Assembly (NCBI GenBank): GCA_026686845.1
Contig: JAIVEN010000018.1
Location: forward strand, 11,875,001-11,939,000
Source: Adenanthera pavonina
Lineage: Eukaryota > Streptophyta > Magnoliopsida > Fabales > Fabaceae
DNA length: 64,000 nucleotides
Direction of reading: 5' to 3'
Shown: piece by piece, positions 47,858 through 60,989 of the stretch
Layout of the letters: each line of letters begins with the position of its first letter
Numbering within the stretch: the stretch's first letter is position 1
The notes under the pieces: model-generated
The model's database searches: none
The model's input: only the letters and a program-made list of their open reading frames with translations
What the model was told of the DNA's origin: nothing
Translations under genes and position numbers: made by a program

Positions 47858-49250
47858 ACTTTTATTTCACTGACTCATAATGATAGCAAAGATATCATAA
47901 TAATCAATTAAGGCGTATCTACAATATTGGTTTTATATTGTGACTTATGCCCTAAGTATATCATAATAATCAATTAAGGCGTATCTACAATATTGGTTTT
48001 ATATTGTGACTTATGCCCTAAGTTTAGACTAATTAAGAGGCAACATTTATTAAAAGGCTTGTAGAAGAAAACTTGCTTTAATATTTATGATTTATGATTC
48101 CCTAATCAAGCAATTTAGTTTCTTTAAATCATAATTTTTTAGTTTTATGCAATTTGTTGAAATTTTTTACCAAATAAATCTTTTCAATAAGAAAATTGCA
48201 ATACTTGATTTGAAAATTTTGAGGTTATTTGATATAATTAAAAAATAAAAAAAATTAGTTCATCGTTTCATGTAAATCATAATAAATATAAATTCTTCTT
48301 TTTTGCTATGATTATTTTACAGGATAATTCATCTATTAGTTCCCTTGTATTAGTTTTGAAATAAATCGTTAAAATTTATTTTCTTAAAATTCATTCCTGT
48401 ATAGTTTACAAAAAAAAAAAAGTAATAATAACTTTGTTATAATCATCCCCTAGCTGCTGAGCAATCCTCAACAGATTTAACAAATCTCACATGGCATAAC
48501 TTAGTTTGGAATATTGAATGCTTTTATGTTTAATTTAAGATGTTATAGTTAGTATTTTGAATGATTTTTTTTAATTATAACATTTAGTTTAGGATGAATG
48601 AACTTATTTGCTACGAGGAGTAATATTTTGTCCACTCACTTTAAGTTTTTTCTAACCTACAATTATTCATATCCTTTTTTTTATCAAGACAATTATTCAT
48701 ATCTAATTTTGATTTCTTAATATTTTGAAGATGGTGATTTTAAATGCTATTTCACATTTTTTTTAATTTCATGATAGACTAAAGCAAAATAAGAGATTTA
48801 TGTTAGTGACTTGAAAGTTATCTGCTTCTAAAATTGAACCATTCTACATATTTGATTTGGGAAATTTGAAAGAAAATTAATGTGAAAGTCATTACATCTA
48901 AATTCCTATAAGTTGGTGGTCAAAAAATCATTACTATAATTTTAATTATGTGAATTTGAAAAATTAAAAAAGCTATATTATTTTGTCTTATGGGCTAAAA
49001 CAAGGGCTAATGGGCTAGTGGGTGATGATAATGATTTTAATTATGTCAAAAATTTGTTATGATCCAACGTATTAATATCCTTAATTTACCTTTGATGTTA
49101 CATATTTTTAAAATAAAAATTATATATTAATGTTCAAAATCAGATAACTTTTGGAGTTACTAATATTAATTAGGAAATATAAATTACGTCTTTATAATAC
49201 AAACATAGAATAAAATTAATATAAATTAACTTAAAAAAATTAAATGTATA
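47858..49250. other. A+T-rich intergenic stretch
   Basis: No gene is supported. It contains a direct duplication of about 64 bp (TATCATAATAATCAATTAAG near 47894 and again near 47957) and otherwise simple A+T-rich DNA. Confidence 0.6.
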
Positions 49251-49255
49251 ATTTA

Positions 49256-50079
49256 GGGAAAATCCCATTTAAATACCAAAGAATAAAGTTATTTCTAGAA
49301 AGGTTATAGAACTTGATCTATTGACAAAAAGGTACTTGGGTATGAAAGTGGAATTATACAATTCGGATGAAGAGATGAAAATGCCCTTGTATGCATGAAA
49401 TAAAAACTCTACTTCGATCTAACCAGTGCTCATTTTCTCTCTATTGTCAGCTTTGAACTTTCGCCAGCTTCACTGGCCAGTCATCGTGTGAGGTAAGAGC
49501 TCTTCTCTTGTCTCTTCCTCTTTTCCATCTTTGTCAAAAGAGGGTCTCTTGGAGGAGGGACATTATTTTTTTCATTTGAGCATCAATAGGTTTACTGATC
49601 AAGGATTTTCGGGTGGTGTGAATGACCTGGGCATGAAAATGGTAGTATTTAGTGCATGGCCCTGGAGCAATGATATTCTCAGTAAAGAGGACAACCTTTA
49701 TGGGGGAAATAGAAAATGGGTTTTGGGTTTGATTAATACTCTCTCATGTTTCTCAATGCATGAACATATAAAGTATGTGAGCTTAAAATATGGGTGAAAT
49801 GATGTTACTTCATGTGCTCTAAGCTGAAAGGATGTTGGTTGAAAGCATCATACTTGATTGAATCATATACCTTGAATGCAGTGGTTGATTGAACTAATGA
49901 GGGATAGTGTCACATGTTTGTTTGTTTGTCCTACTTGTTTCTTTGACTCATCTCTTTGTTTTTAGTGCTAAACATTATTAATTTTAGTTGATGATTTTTT
50001 TTATTAGCAGGGGTTATTTGAACTAATGAGGCTTATCGTTACAAGTTTGAACTAATATCTTAATTGTAATTTTCATGGT
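49256..50079 (+). other. Probable MULE 5' end (inverted-repeat-like and leader sequence)
   Basis: GGGAAAATCCCATTTAAATA at 49257 resembles typical MULE terminal repeat starts. A leader-like C/T-rich stretch and an 88-codon frame (49531-49797, unrecognised) follow. I did not find the matching right terminal repeat, so the boundary is tentative. Confidence 0.3.
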
Positions 50080-51763
50080 TAGATTCAAATGTCCAATGGC
50101 AAGTTGCTCGTTGAAAGGCATCTTTTGTTATTTCCACTTTGGTGGACAGTTTGTGCAAAATGCACAAGGAAGGAGCATCTATGAGGGGTGAAGTCAAAGG
50201 GGAAAGTTATATTTAAAAGCACAACATATGGAGAACTATTGAGCCATATTGAAGATTGTATTGGAGTTAATGCAAATAGAGCTACATTGAAGTTTGATGA
50301 TAGTGCTTTTGGATCATGAGGATGACATAAGCATAGGTAAGCTAATTCAGATGAATGATGCATTTGATCATGTGTACATTATGGAAACAAATCATGAGGA
50401 CATAAATGAGAGGGTGGAGCTAGTACTAGAGTCACCATTAATGTAAGTTTTGTTCGTGCACAATGCAAATTATTGGATGTATGTGGGTGCATGAATATGT
50501 ATTGAGGACACAAACTTGGTGGTTGCAGGGTAGAGAATTCGCCTGGAGATACATTCGACAACAATGATGGAGAACTTGATCCAGTTGCCACTAATGTGCC
50601 CTATGTTTGATATGGATGCATCACCTTTTGTAATAGAAAGTGTCCTTCTGTGTGGACGTTAGATGAATGCCGACAAGTGGAAAAATGTGATTCTTAGAGC
50701 TAGATAATATTTTGAAAATACAATAGAGCTTAGAAGAGTTCTATACAAATATAGCCTTGCACATAACTTTGCATATTATTTAAAGGTGAACACCAAAAAG
50801 AAGATGATTGATGAGTGCAAGGCTCTCAACTGCAAATTGAAGCTGATAGTATATGCAATTTGAGAATCGTGCCCCTTTCTACATGTGACATGTTTTCAAG
50901 GCGAGCATCTCCATTTAGCCCAAGATAACATCTCAGTAAGTAAAAGCTAAACGACAAGCCTGACAGCATCCATCATCATTGACAGACTAAGGTCAGGTGT
51001 GGATAAATCTCCAAATGACATCAAATGGAAGCTAGAAAGAGAATATGTATGAAGATAACTTACAAGTAAGCATGGAGGGGAAAGCAGAAAGCTTTAGAGG
51101 AAATACATGGATTGGACTTGGTTTCTTCAGAACTTGAAAGATATAGTGGTTGCTCGTTCTCATGAGGTTGTCATGATATCGAATAGGCATAATTCAATAA
51201 TTCCAGAGGTTGAATAAACTTTTGGTAGAGATAGGCATGCATATTGCTATCAGCATGTCAAAGAAAACTTCAGCAAAGAGTTTAGCAAGGAGACTAAAAC
51301 AACGCAAAGGATGGGTGCCCGTGCAAAGGAGGATGCTTTGAGGCTACTCAATGCTATTAGTTATGCTAGGCTTCATTGTGACTTCAATGTTGCGATGGAC
51401 AATATGAGATGGTTTTCTCGAGAGTTAGCCTAGTGGTTAGAGGAACAAGGTGACATAGATAGATGAGCATTGTATAAATTTAGACCACATAGGTAGGATA
51501 ACATCACCACTAACTTGGCTAAATCATTTAATGCATGGATCATAGATGAGAGGAAGCATTGCATAGTTGCCTTGATAAATTAGCACTAGGAAAATTTAGC
51601 TCATAAGTTGTTTGCAAGCAAGATGGTGATCACGAAATGGAAAAATGGTATGGGTTCAAATATGGAGTGAAAGTTGAAGGAAAATGTGGCTAGGGCGGAA
51701 TTTATGGATGCTTAGCATTATAGTATGAATGAATTGTTGGTATGTGCTGTAGGAAGGGATATC
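50080..51763 (+). pseudogene. MULE (MuDR-type) transposase, 5' part
   Basis: A Mutator-like transposase gene broken by many stops and shifts. Recognisable pieces: an N-terminal region near 50080-50450; KALNCKLKLIVYAI with CFQGEHLH (about 50820-50920), the zinc-binding region before the catalytic domain; IIDRLRSGVDKSPNDIKWKL (about 50970-51030); then WTWFLQNLKD joined almost directly after it. The stretch that normally holds the first catalytic Asp (DGTHL-type) is missing, and the SDRH-type motif reads SNRH near 51180. NLAKSFNAWI (about 51520) is the downstream conserved helix. It continues after the solo LTR at 54434. Upstream, 49260-50080 may be its 5' end. Confidence 0.75.
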
Positions 51764-54428
51764 TGCAACATCTCTAAATCTCTAGATATCATCAAATATA
51801 GAAGGAAATAACAAAATCAAATATACATAGATCGATATAGAACTGAACAAAGATGTCATTTCTCGGGTTAGACTAAAATGAGAAAATTATAATTTAATCC
51901 CAATGAAAAAGAATTCTTCATAATTTAATCCTTAAAAGTGAAGAATTTGTAGCATTTTAGTCCCTAGGAAAATTACAAAAAAGGACTCAAAAGTTTTAAA
52001 AATTATAAATTTTCCCAAGTCAAGGGCAATTTCATAAATATTAAAAATTTATGTCCAAATGAAGTTTGTGAGAAGCTGGATCCAATGGTATATACAATAG
52101 AGATTAACTAATTAAAAATGAAGAAAAAATAGTATTGAGTGTCAAACAATAACTATATACCAAGAAAGTAGTTTGTGGAACCCATAAGCAGCAAAAGGGT
52201 GATTGGGACAGCATATGGGCCTAACACAGATACCATTTAAGACATGATAATTAAGAAGACATAAATGTAAATTTAGAATAGTCTTGTATTCCTAAAATGA
52301 TAAAATACTGCAAAAGTAATTTTATAGGCACTGGTAAAATTTACCGATACAGGATATATCTAGACTAAAGAAAATATGCAGTATTTTGGCCAATTTTCTT
52401 TCTCTTAGGCATCCCACCAACAGCTAGGTGACTAAATGGCCTTTTTTAATTATTTTTGTTGAAAACTTCTTCAGGAAGTATTGAAATGTAACCTAAATTA
52501 GTTAATTAAGGTAATTATGATTAGCCAAGTGATTAAGTAAGATAACACCCTTCTCTCCTCCCATTTTAGATGTAAATTTCAGCACATGAGGATAGAGAAT
52601 TATTTTAATTTTTGTTGGCAAAACTTCCTTAAGAAGTTAGAATTTTTGGGCAAAAAATTCAAGTGCACGTGGCACAAGTTTGTGAGACTTGTTTCTCTAC
52701 TTGGACTCCCTCTCTTGGCTAACACTAGCAAGAAAAGGAGAGTGTGTGAGGTGCTGAAAAACGTAAGCAAGGGAGAGGGACACGTAAGAAAGAAGAGGGA
52801 GAAGAAAGAGGAGAAGAAAATAAGCTATTCCAAGGTAAGATATATCCTATGGTTCCTAAGGTTTCTAGCTTACGTTTTAGAGTGGTTTGGTGTGATTTAT
52901 TTGAGTATTCCTCTCCTCCTTCTCAAGTAATAATTTCTGCCAAGCTAAGGGTTTGAGGAAGGAAGAGTTTCTTTGCAAGAAATTATGAGAAAGCATGGAA
53001 AGGTTTTGAGAAAAGCAAGATTTCATGAGTATAAAGTAAGTTGCAAAGAAATTTCCTTTTCTCCCCTTGTGCAATGAGTTTCAACCAGTATGAAAGTCTA
53101 TGAAAGAGTGAGTTTTTCATAAAATTAATGCCAAAAATGGATTCCTCATGATGAAATTATCTTAAGGCAACTGATGAAATTAAGAAAAAACTTAAGATTA
53201 AGAAAATGAAATTTTTAGGGTTTTGAAGTTCTTTATGAAGTAACCCTTAGTTCAAGTTGATTTATTTGATATTTAGTGTTGTATTAGGGTTTGAGAAAGC
53301 TTAAGGAAGTCCTTGGAAAGGTTGAATCAAAGAGAAAAGGCATCAAGTTTCATAAGGTAGCATAGTTACATTTTCTTGCATTTTATTTTCTTGCTATATT
53401 CTATTATGAATGATGACTTGCCATATTATGAATGATGACTTGCCATATTATGAATAAAAGTTTTGGCTACTTTTATGAAGGGTTATTGCCTAGGATGTCT
53501 ATTTTCTAAACTATTATACTGCCAAAATTTTTATGAACAATATAGTGATTTATGCCTTGAAATGATTTTTATGATATTTATGAGGTTTTATAGCACGCAT
53601 GATAATATAAATATTTGAGATGTGACTAGCTACTAGGATTTCCAAGATGTCATCACCCAAATACTAACATGATAGATTCAAGTATGCAAGGATCCAAGGG
53701 AGGCAAAGAAGCAAGAAGAAGAATTTTGATGTTTAGATTAATGTTCCCAATTGTCTTATGTCAATTTGCTATTCTATATAAAATTGTGTATGAACATATG
53801 AGTTAGTACTTTCATGCTATTATGTGCCTCTAAGTATGTTGAGATTTTTGGAACTTAGTATGGAAAAGTTATAAGTAAGTAAACATGCTAGGAAAATTAT
53901 TTTGCAAAGTTAAGGGATAGAAATGCTCATTCTGACTCCTGTCCAGTAATACTATTATTGTGTGGATGAAAGGTTAGAGAATGTTTAAATGTTATATATA
54001 TTCATAAAGTAGACAAATAGAGCTTTAAAATGGTCTAAAGAATACTCCATTTGGAGTTGTGTACAAATTTTTATGATTTTTCAAATTTGGTCAGAAAACT
54101 GGAAAGTAGAAAAAAGACCAAATAAATAGTAAAAATTGACTGTATGAATTGGCCCAATGAAGTTACTATTTGATTTTTTTTTGTTCCACATAGATATGGA
54201 TTTAAGCTAATTTTACAAACTTGAATAATCTCAATATAATTTTTCTATAATTAGTTATGAATTTTTTTTTAATTTCAGTCGATAAAATGGTTTTACCACA
54301 TGAACAGTATCACCAAATTTTGAAAAATTCTGTTTTAATTTTCTAGGTGATTTAAGCCTCTAATTATGATTAATGGATCATAATTAAGGCCAATACATGG
54401 AAAATATGATTAAAGTTAAGGTGTTACA
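51764..54428 (+). mobile_element. Solo LTR inserted in the MULE transposase gene
   Basis: 2665 bp from TGCAACATC to GGTGTTACA, with the 5-bp duplication ATATC at 51759-51763 and 54429-54433. The transposase reading resumes exactly after it. The sequence matches 62258 to the window end (shared TTAGTCCCTA-type stretch, ACTGCAAAAGTAA, and a later GAAGTT-rich leader-like region). The frames at 52586-52930 and 53074-52877 lie inside the LTR and are not genes. A 26-bp unit (ATTATGAATGATGACTTGCC) is repeated near 53403-53455. Confidence 0.88.
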
Positions 54429-54433
54429 ATATC

Positions 54434-54700
54434 TATGCCAATCTTGCAATGCATGGTAGATGATGGGAATTCCATGTCCACTTACTTGTGTAGCAATAAA
54501 GAAAGTCCATGGGAATATTTATATATATGCCAAGGAATAGTTCATGCAGATTGCTCAAGAGAGAATATATAGCCACACAATAATTCTAGTCCACACCAAT
54601 GACATGCCTAGGTTTAATGCTCTTAGAGACATTGATTACATGACACAAACTTTCTTGTTGCCTCCACTAACACTACATCCTCCGGGTTGACCATGAATTG
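54434..54700 (+). pseudogene. MULE transposase, 3' part with SWIM zinc finger
   Basis: It begins CQSCNAW, a stop, then MMGIPCPL, the SWIM pattern that follows the catalytic domain in MULE transposases. The usual final His is replaced. NALRDIDYM and LPPLTLHPPG follow, like the conserved C-terminal tail. It is the continuation of 50080-51763. Confidence 0.75.
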
Positions 54701-54949
54701 TTAAAAGGGAACATCAATTCCATCAGCACAAATTTTACCATTGTTCCAAATGCCACTAGCTTGGACATAGCAAGAGATAAATGCACTAATCCACTGGAAC
54801 AAATGTTAACATTTTTGGTGTCTTTGGACATGGGAGTTATGTGACTAATGATTTGACTAGTATGATTTTTTTATTTTTATTTTGGATGGCTACACATAGT
54901 GTAGTCTTAGTAGGGCATGCACAACTTGTTGTACATGTATTGTAAATGG

Positions 54950-56801
54950 TGTTAGGTTTAATATAATATAAGTTTTAATGACAAATGTAGGTTAATAAGG
55001 AACAAATGCATCATATATGTCTAACATATATAATATTCCTTAAAGAAGTAAAATGTGCATTAGCATGTGATTAACTGTATTTATAATATATATATCATGC
55101 AATGCACTAATATATCCTTTATGCTTTTATATTGTATAATACAAGTTGGATATATAAATTGGACTAACTATTTGGTTTGTAAGTGTAATATATTAAATAT
55201 AGGATTATCCAAGAAGGAAGAGTGAGCATTGGAATAAAGAAAAGAAAATCAACATTATGTCTCACTTAAAGAAAAAGAAGAGAAATAATGTTCCAAGAAT
55301 TGAAGATCAGAAGGGAGCATGCCAAGAATGGAATAACCAAGTGAAATTGGAGTTTAATCTTTGAAAGCCTAACTATTAGGTATATTTTGTTTTCACTTAG
55401 GTCTTGAGGTGGTTTAATATTTAAAATTTACTTAATCTTATTACCATATGTTTTAAACGAATTAAATTAAGTTAATCTGATGCTAACATATGTTAGAATT
55501 GAGAAATATTGGCTAACAGATGAATTTTGCTTATGATTCATGTTTATTTTATATAAAATTTGAACTTTGTTTAGTGAAATTGAAGTTACAGAGGTTTTAT
55601 CTCTGACAGACGAATTTCAGTTTTGAAATTCAAATTTTGGGTTAAGCACTGTTAGTGAAAGTATGCAAAATTTGCATGATACTTAATCAAAATTCGAATG
55701 ATGATGAAGTTCAAAATGAGTTCACTATCACTACCTCTGACAGACAAATCTTGCATTTCAAAGTGCGAATTTCAAAATGAGAACTTGTGAGTTTCATTAG
55801 GGCATGCCTTTAATAGACAAACTTTGCAATTTAATAGTCAAATTTTGAAAAGAGAACTTTTGTATCACGTTGAACATGCTTCTGATAGACAAATTTCAGC
55901 TTCTAAAATTCAAATTTCGAAGTGCACTATGAAAACTTGAAATAACTATTCAAACTTCAACAAATGCACTTCCAATATGAAAATTCACATGAACTAATAT
56001 GGGTGTTTAACAAACTTAAAATTATAATTTCACTCTGTGACAAATGAATTTTTTAAGTTCAACATTAAACACATAAATATACTAACTCTATGGAATTCGT
56101 CTATTGAGCCCTAAAATTTGACCATTGCAATGATAGATACATTTAATGCAATTGGTTAATGGCTCTTTTTATAGAGTAATGAATAGAACTTATGTCTAAT
56201 GAATAGATCTTATATTTAACGAATAGTTAAGCCACAAGTCTATAAATAAAATCTCATTTGAACTTATGGGTAACAAGTATTAAGAGAGTTTGTGACTGCT
56301 CCAACACAAAATCTTTTTATATCAGTGTTCATTATTATACCTACCTTATTAGAATGAGCTTTCAATATATTATTTACTTTAAAAGAGAGTTTCTATTCTA
56401 TAATCTTTACTTCTACATTTTTTGGCTAAAATCTTAGTGTGGGGAAATATTAAGGGAAATTATACATCTTATAAGGGTATCGGGAGAGTGGCTTCACAAG
56501 TACTTATTGAAACTTATGGGATGTACTGAGACTTCACAAGTGCCCAAATCAAACTTGTAGGATATAGTAAAAATCTCAAGTGGTGGCTTGGGAACTAGAC
56601 GTAGGCTTAGTGATTTGAACTGAACCAGGATAAATTCTTGTGTTTGATCCTTCAATTCATTATTTCATCGATATCCTTCATCATTCTATATTCTTCCCTG
56701 TTCTACTACATCTCTTGGTTAAATTGGGCTGTTCTTCAAAAAGAGCAAAAATCTTACTCTACCCAAATTATCCCCTCTTGGTTGACCAGCCAAATCTTAC
56801 A
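54950..56801 (+). mobile_element. Solo LTR related to the one at 34806-37537
   Basis: 1852 bp from TGTTAGGTTTAATATAATAT to CAAATCTTACA. Flanks AATGG (54945-54949) and AATAG (56802-56806) are a target duplication with one change. It aligns with the nested solo LTR at both ends but lacks its 112-bp triplication and about 0.9 kb overall. The frames at 56638-56894 lie in its right end and over its border and are not genes. Confidence 0.85.
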
Positions 56802-56806
56802 AATAG

Positions 56807-58400
56807 AATTCCACAGGATTCTTTTTTGTATAGGCAACCCACATGTGTTTTTTTTGGGATTGAGTTAGTAGTACTAAAACATGGAATGATGTAATTATGT
56901 TATATATATATATGCTTTCATAAAACTAATGTAAAGGGTTTGTTGATGGATATGATAATAACATGTAAATTAGCTATGCTGCCTTGCAGATAGATGATTT
57001 CATTTTAGGTTGATATTTGTGTGTTTTCTGTGTTTTCACACAAAAACAAAAGCCAGGTCGAGCTAAGATCACCAAATTTGCCTATTAAATTACTAGCAAT
57101 TCATTACAAATTTCTGAGCATCCATCATAAATGGCATGAATTATAGTGGTCCACTTTCATTGGTACACTAGTAGACCATTGGGGTCAACTTCCACCGGTG
57201 GACCAGTGCAACAGTTGATATGCACTAGACCATATCAGATTGTGCACTGGTTTACCATCAGATACTGATCCATCTTATGGTCGACTAGTTAGGATGAAAC
57301 CCATTTGCAATTGTAAATGGTTTTAATATCAATAATGTGCATGGCTATAGGGTTTATTACCATGTAGGGTCCTATTCAAGGTCCAAACTAAGATCTAACC
57401 ATGCCAAAAACAATTCATGACATTAATTAACTGGTGATTATCATGCATTGGCATAGCTGTGTGGTTTACTTGCAATTGAGTTATACAATTTCCGGATACC
57501 AAGTGCACTAGTAAACCATTGGGGTTGACTGGTGAACTAATGCAGCACTTGACATGCACCAAACCATATTAGGTAGTGTACTAGTTGACCATCAGATGAT
57601 GAACCATATGATGGTTGACCAGTCAGGATGAAGCCCAGTTGCAATTGTAAATGGTGAATTTGCATGTTAATGTCATTAATTTACATGGCTATGTGGTTTA
57701 TTTGCAAATGAGATAAGACACCCTAGGAAATGACATCCAACTAATATGCACTAGATTATATCAGATAGTGTACTCATGCATTTGCATGCATAAAGAGGAT
57801 TTGCATGTGACACTCTTGCATTTGCATGTTAATTAAAAGCATTTTCTAATTGTACTGTTCTGTTACCAATGTTTGTAGGGCCAATTGAATAACATGATCA
57901 TAACCAAACTAAAAATAGTAAATAAATAGATTATAGACACTTCATAGGGAAGTACTGACATACACTTTGTACAAAACCTAGGTGAACTAGACAAAGCAAA
58001 TACAAATAACCCAAACTAGGAATATACTAAGCATAATAAACACACTGTAAAACTAGACATCTCTCAACTAGATGCAAAGGGGATGGCCATGAATCCATTA
58101 AAGAATTTCCCACACATTGTCTAAAATCTCTTGAACTTTTCCCCTAAGTCGTGCAAATCTTTCATTCCAAAAAGAGATGTCCTGACCACTTATAAGACCA
58201 CTTGGTTTAGGAGATAGATGGGAAGGTCGTTGCCTCAGCCATCGGGTTGGTCATTTGCTTAAGTCAGGAATTGTTTTTCATTCCCAAACTCTGCCTTGGC
58301 TTGATCAAAATAATCCAATGCAATACAAATTGTTCACGTTAACAAGCTGTGGGTTTGTAGATCCCTCCTTGAATGGATCAACATTATAATGTGGTAGAAT
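56807..58400. other. Non-coding region with a ~340-bp direct repeat
   Basis: No gene is supported. Units starting GTACACTAGTAGACCATTGG (57163) and GTGCACTAGTAAACCATTGG (57503) are diverged copies offset by 340 bp. Both contain ATGCAC followed by ACCATAT, then a GATGAAxCCCA box and TTGCAATTGTAAATGG. A third partial copy begins near 57748. Confidence 0.65.
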
Positions 58401-59103
58401 TTAAATGTTTATTGAATCATAAGGTAGTGAATCATCCCTTCTCACCACACTTGACCATATTTGGTTCATCAATAAGTATAAAAGGTTGAATCCAATTTCC
58501 TGAACTGTATAGTACATCACCAATGCCTCCGCCTCAATAGCATACGCCAAGTTCCCAGACCTATTAAATACATAGTGCTCCACAATGTAATGGAGGAGTC
58601 TCATTTCAGCACTGAGTTTCTTCTCATCAAAGTTAGTTTCATGTTCTACTTCATCTACATCCATTATAGTCTCGCTTTCATCCTATTCCCATCATATCCA
58701 TGAACACTTAATAGGTGATTAGTAAGCCTAGGTTCATCAGCCATTGGAAGATGTAAAGGACAAGCTAGACTCTCACAATCCAAAACTATCTTTGTTCCCC
58801 TAACCATTAACTTCATAATAGTGCATGATGAATCAAAGGCAAGAATAGAATAAAAAGCCCAAATAACTTTTGGACTCCAATAATTGTCCAGTTCCAAGAA
58901 ATACCTGAATGGCTCCAATGCAATACTAATATCAAAGTTGTTCCCCTCCAAGAATCTCATCTTCAGATACCTACATGAAGTAATGCTCTTATGCTCGAAC
59001 CTAGCCTCAAATTGGGTTTTCTCTTTATGGTAAGCAAATGAGGAGGATTGGAGGAGGAAGAGGCTTCTAGCAAACCCTTCTTTGATCGTTTACCCTTCGC
59101 CAT
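58401..59103 (-). pseudogene. Broken plant transposon-protein gene
   Basis: The minus-strand ATG at 59103 starts MAKGKRSKKG and a Ser-rich segment. A shift of frame then leads to TSCRYLKMRFLEGNNFD (about 58980-58920), WSPKVIWAFYSIL, a Pro/Leu-rich linker, and after a stop near 58665 a second frame (58664-58401) with SAEMRLLHYIVEHYVFNRSG. The last part matches the env-position ORF at 43900-43990. It belongs to the family usually called putative plant transposon protein. At least one frameshift and one stop break it. It could be the remains of a second Sirevirus ORF or a gene carried by a DNA transposon. Confidence 0.6.
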
Positions 59104-59379
59104 CTTCAATTTGTGGGAGAAGAAGTAGGCATAAGTGGATGGTGGTGTGTTGCGAGTGATGGGTGGTTATATGTGGTTGTAAAGGTTAAGTACGAAGTCA
59201 ATCTTTAGGGTTTTACAAATAGAGCCCAGTTGGTTAAGTAAGATCTTCTCGTGGGAAAATGGGTTTATGTTTTAGTGGTCAACTAGTTACCCCTGATGGT
59301 CTACCAGCTAAGCAGATCATAATCAAGTGTTAAACCAAACCGAATGTTGCGAACAGACCTAATAAATCATGCAATTCCA

Positions 59380-60125
59380 CTACGATGACATGTAAATAAG
59401 GAGCATAGTGCATGTCCTTAGTGAACATTCCTTGTTAGATGGAAATGGGCCACTCTCACTCGCAAGCATACCTAATACCTAGGCAAATCCACTTCCATGG
59501 CATGTACACAAGTATAATACATGTGCCTAGTGAACACTGCTTGTTAGATTTAAATGGGCAACTCTTACTTGGAAACAAACCTAATACCCATGCAAATCCA
59601 CTTCCATGACATATGCACAAGGAGTATATTGCATGTGCCCAGTGAACACCACTTTTTAGATGGAAATGGGCCACTCTCATATGCAAATGTACCTAATACC
59701 CAATGCAAATCCACTTCCATGACATGTACACAAGTATAGTGCATGTGGCCAATGAACACAACTTGTTAGATGGAAATGGGTCATTGTTACTTGCAACAGA
59801 CCTAATACCCATGCAAATCCACTTTCATGACATGTGCACAAGGAGTATATTGAATGTGCCTAGTGAATACTGCTTGTTAGATGGAAATGGGCCACTCACT
59901 TGCAAACTTACCTAATACCCATGAAAATCTACTTCCATGACATGTACACAAGTCTAGTGCATGTACCCTGTGAACACCGCTTGTTAGATGGAAATGAGCC
60001 ACTATCACTTGCAAATGTACTTGATACCCATGCAAATCCACTTCCATGACATGTACATAAGTATAATACATGTGCTTAATTAATACTACTTGTTAGATGG
60101 AAATAGTCCACTCTCACTTGCAAAC
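59380..60125. repeat. Tandem repeat, about seven copies of a ~110-bp unit
   Basis: The motif CTTGTTAGATGGAAATGGGC recurs, with variation, near 59432, 59538, 59649, 59761, 59871, 59981 and 60088. Each unit also holds ATCCACTTCCATGACATGTA and ATACCCATGCAAAT. Spacing is 106-112 bp. Open frames on both strands (for example 59686-59456 and 59703-59915) are by-products of the repeat. Confidence 0.9.
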
Positions 60126-60296
60126 AAACCTTATTAACCTTCAACGCAAATGGGTTTTGAATCATTAACGTCTAGACATACAAGAAAAGTATAAGTTACA
60201 TCAACTGAGATCAATTATATGCATATTAACGGGAAGTATAATATCATTATAGTAACCATGAACTCGAATAGAAATATATGTTGACTAACCCTTCCA

Positions 60297-60727
60297 TAGA
60301 GTGGGCAATTTAGGCAATGGGCCGGGCCAAAAAGCTCAGATTGCCAAATGGGCTTAGCTTGTAAAGCCCGAGCCCGTATGGCATGGGCTCGCGGGCCCAT
60401 ATATTTTTAAAGAATATTTTTATATTGTTTTTAAAAAAAAATTTTCATATAATTTTTTTAAATTAATACAACTAATTATCACTATCATTTACAAAAAATT
60501 AACATAATATTTAAATTTTACAATTTATACATCATTAATTAATAAAATAGTACATTTTTTAATATTTCAAACAAAAAAAAGATAAAGAAAAAAGAGAAAA
60601 CGTGCCAATCGGGCCGGGTCCAAAAAGCCCGTTTTCCCTTCGGGCTTCTAATTTTAAAGCCTGGCCCACCCGTTTTGTCGGGCTATTTGGGCTGGCCCAT
60701 CGGGCCTGGCCCATTTTGCCGGTTCTA
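60297..60727. mobile_element. GC-rich hAT-type MITE
   Basis: 431 bp. Left end TAGAGTGGGCAATTTAGGCA then ATGGGCCGGGCC; the reverse complement of the right end is TAGAACCGGCAAAATGGGCC. The 8-bp flanks CCCTTCCA (60289-60296) and CCCTTTCA (60728-60735) differ at one base. Subterminal GGGCC/GGCCC clusters enclose an A+T-rich core, as in a common class of plant hAT MITEs. No coding capacity. Confidence 0.75.
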
Positions 60728-60989
60728 CCCTTTCATGTTAAACCTGCTGGTCAAGAATGAGTGGGTGAGCAATGATTGACATAACTAAGTTATTGAGCCT
60801 TGCTCTTTTACCTAAACATTGTATTTCAATTCGGGTTACATGATGGCTATCTAGCCTAACAATGTACCTATTAGTTGGAAAATAACATGGGTTCATTGAA
60901 AAGATATGAAAGCCACCAATAAGTACATGATATATGTGATCATAATGATGGGCAAAATGTTAACCAATCTTTGCTTAGCTTTTTTTGAG

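Noticed and set aside
52586..53074. Two small frames around 52.6-53.1 kb as genes
   Set aside because: They lie entirely within the solo LTR bounded by ATATC duplications.
59456..60071. Several overlapping frames on both strands near 59.5-60.1 kb
   Set aside because: They are translations of the ~110-bp tandem repeat and share the same words; no evidence of a protein.
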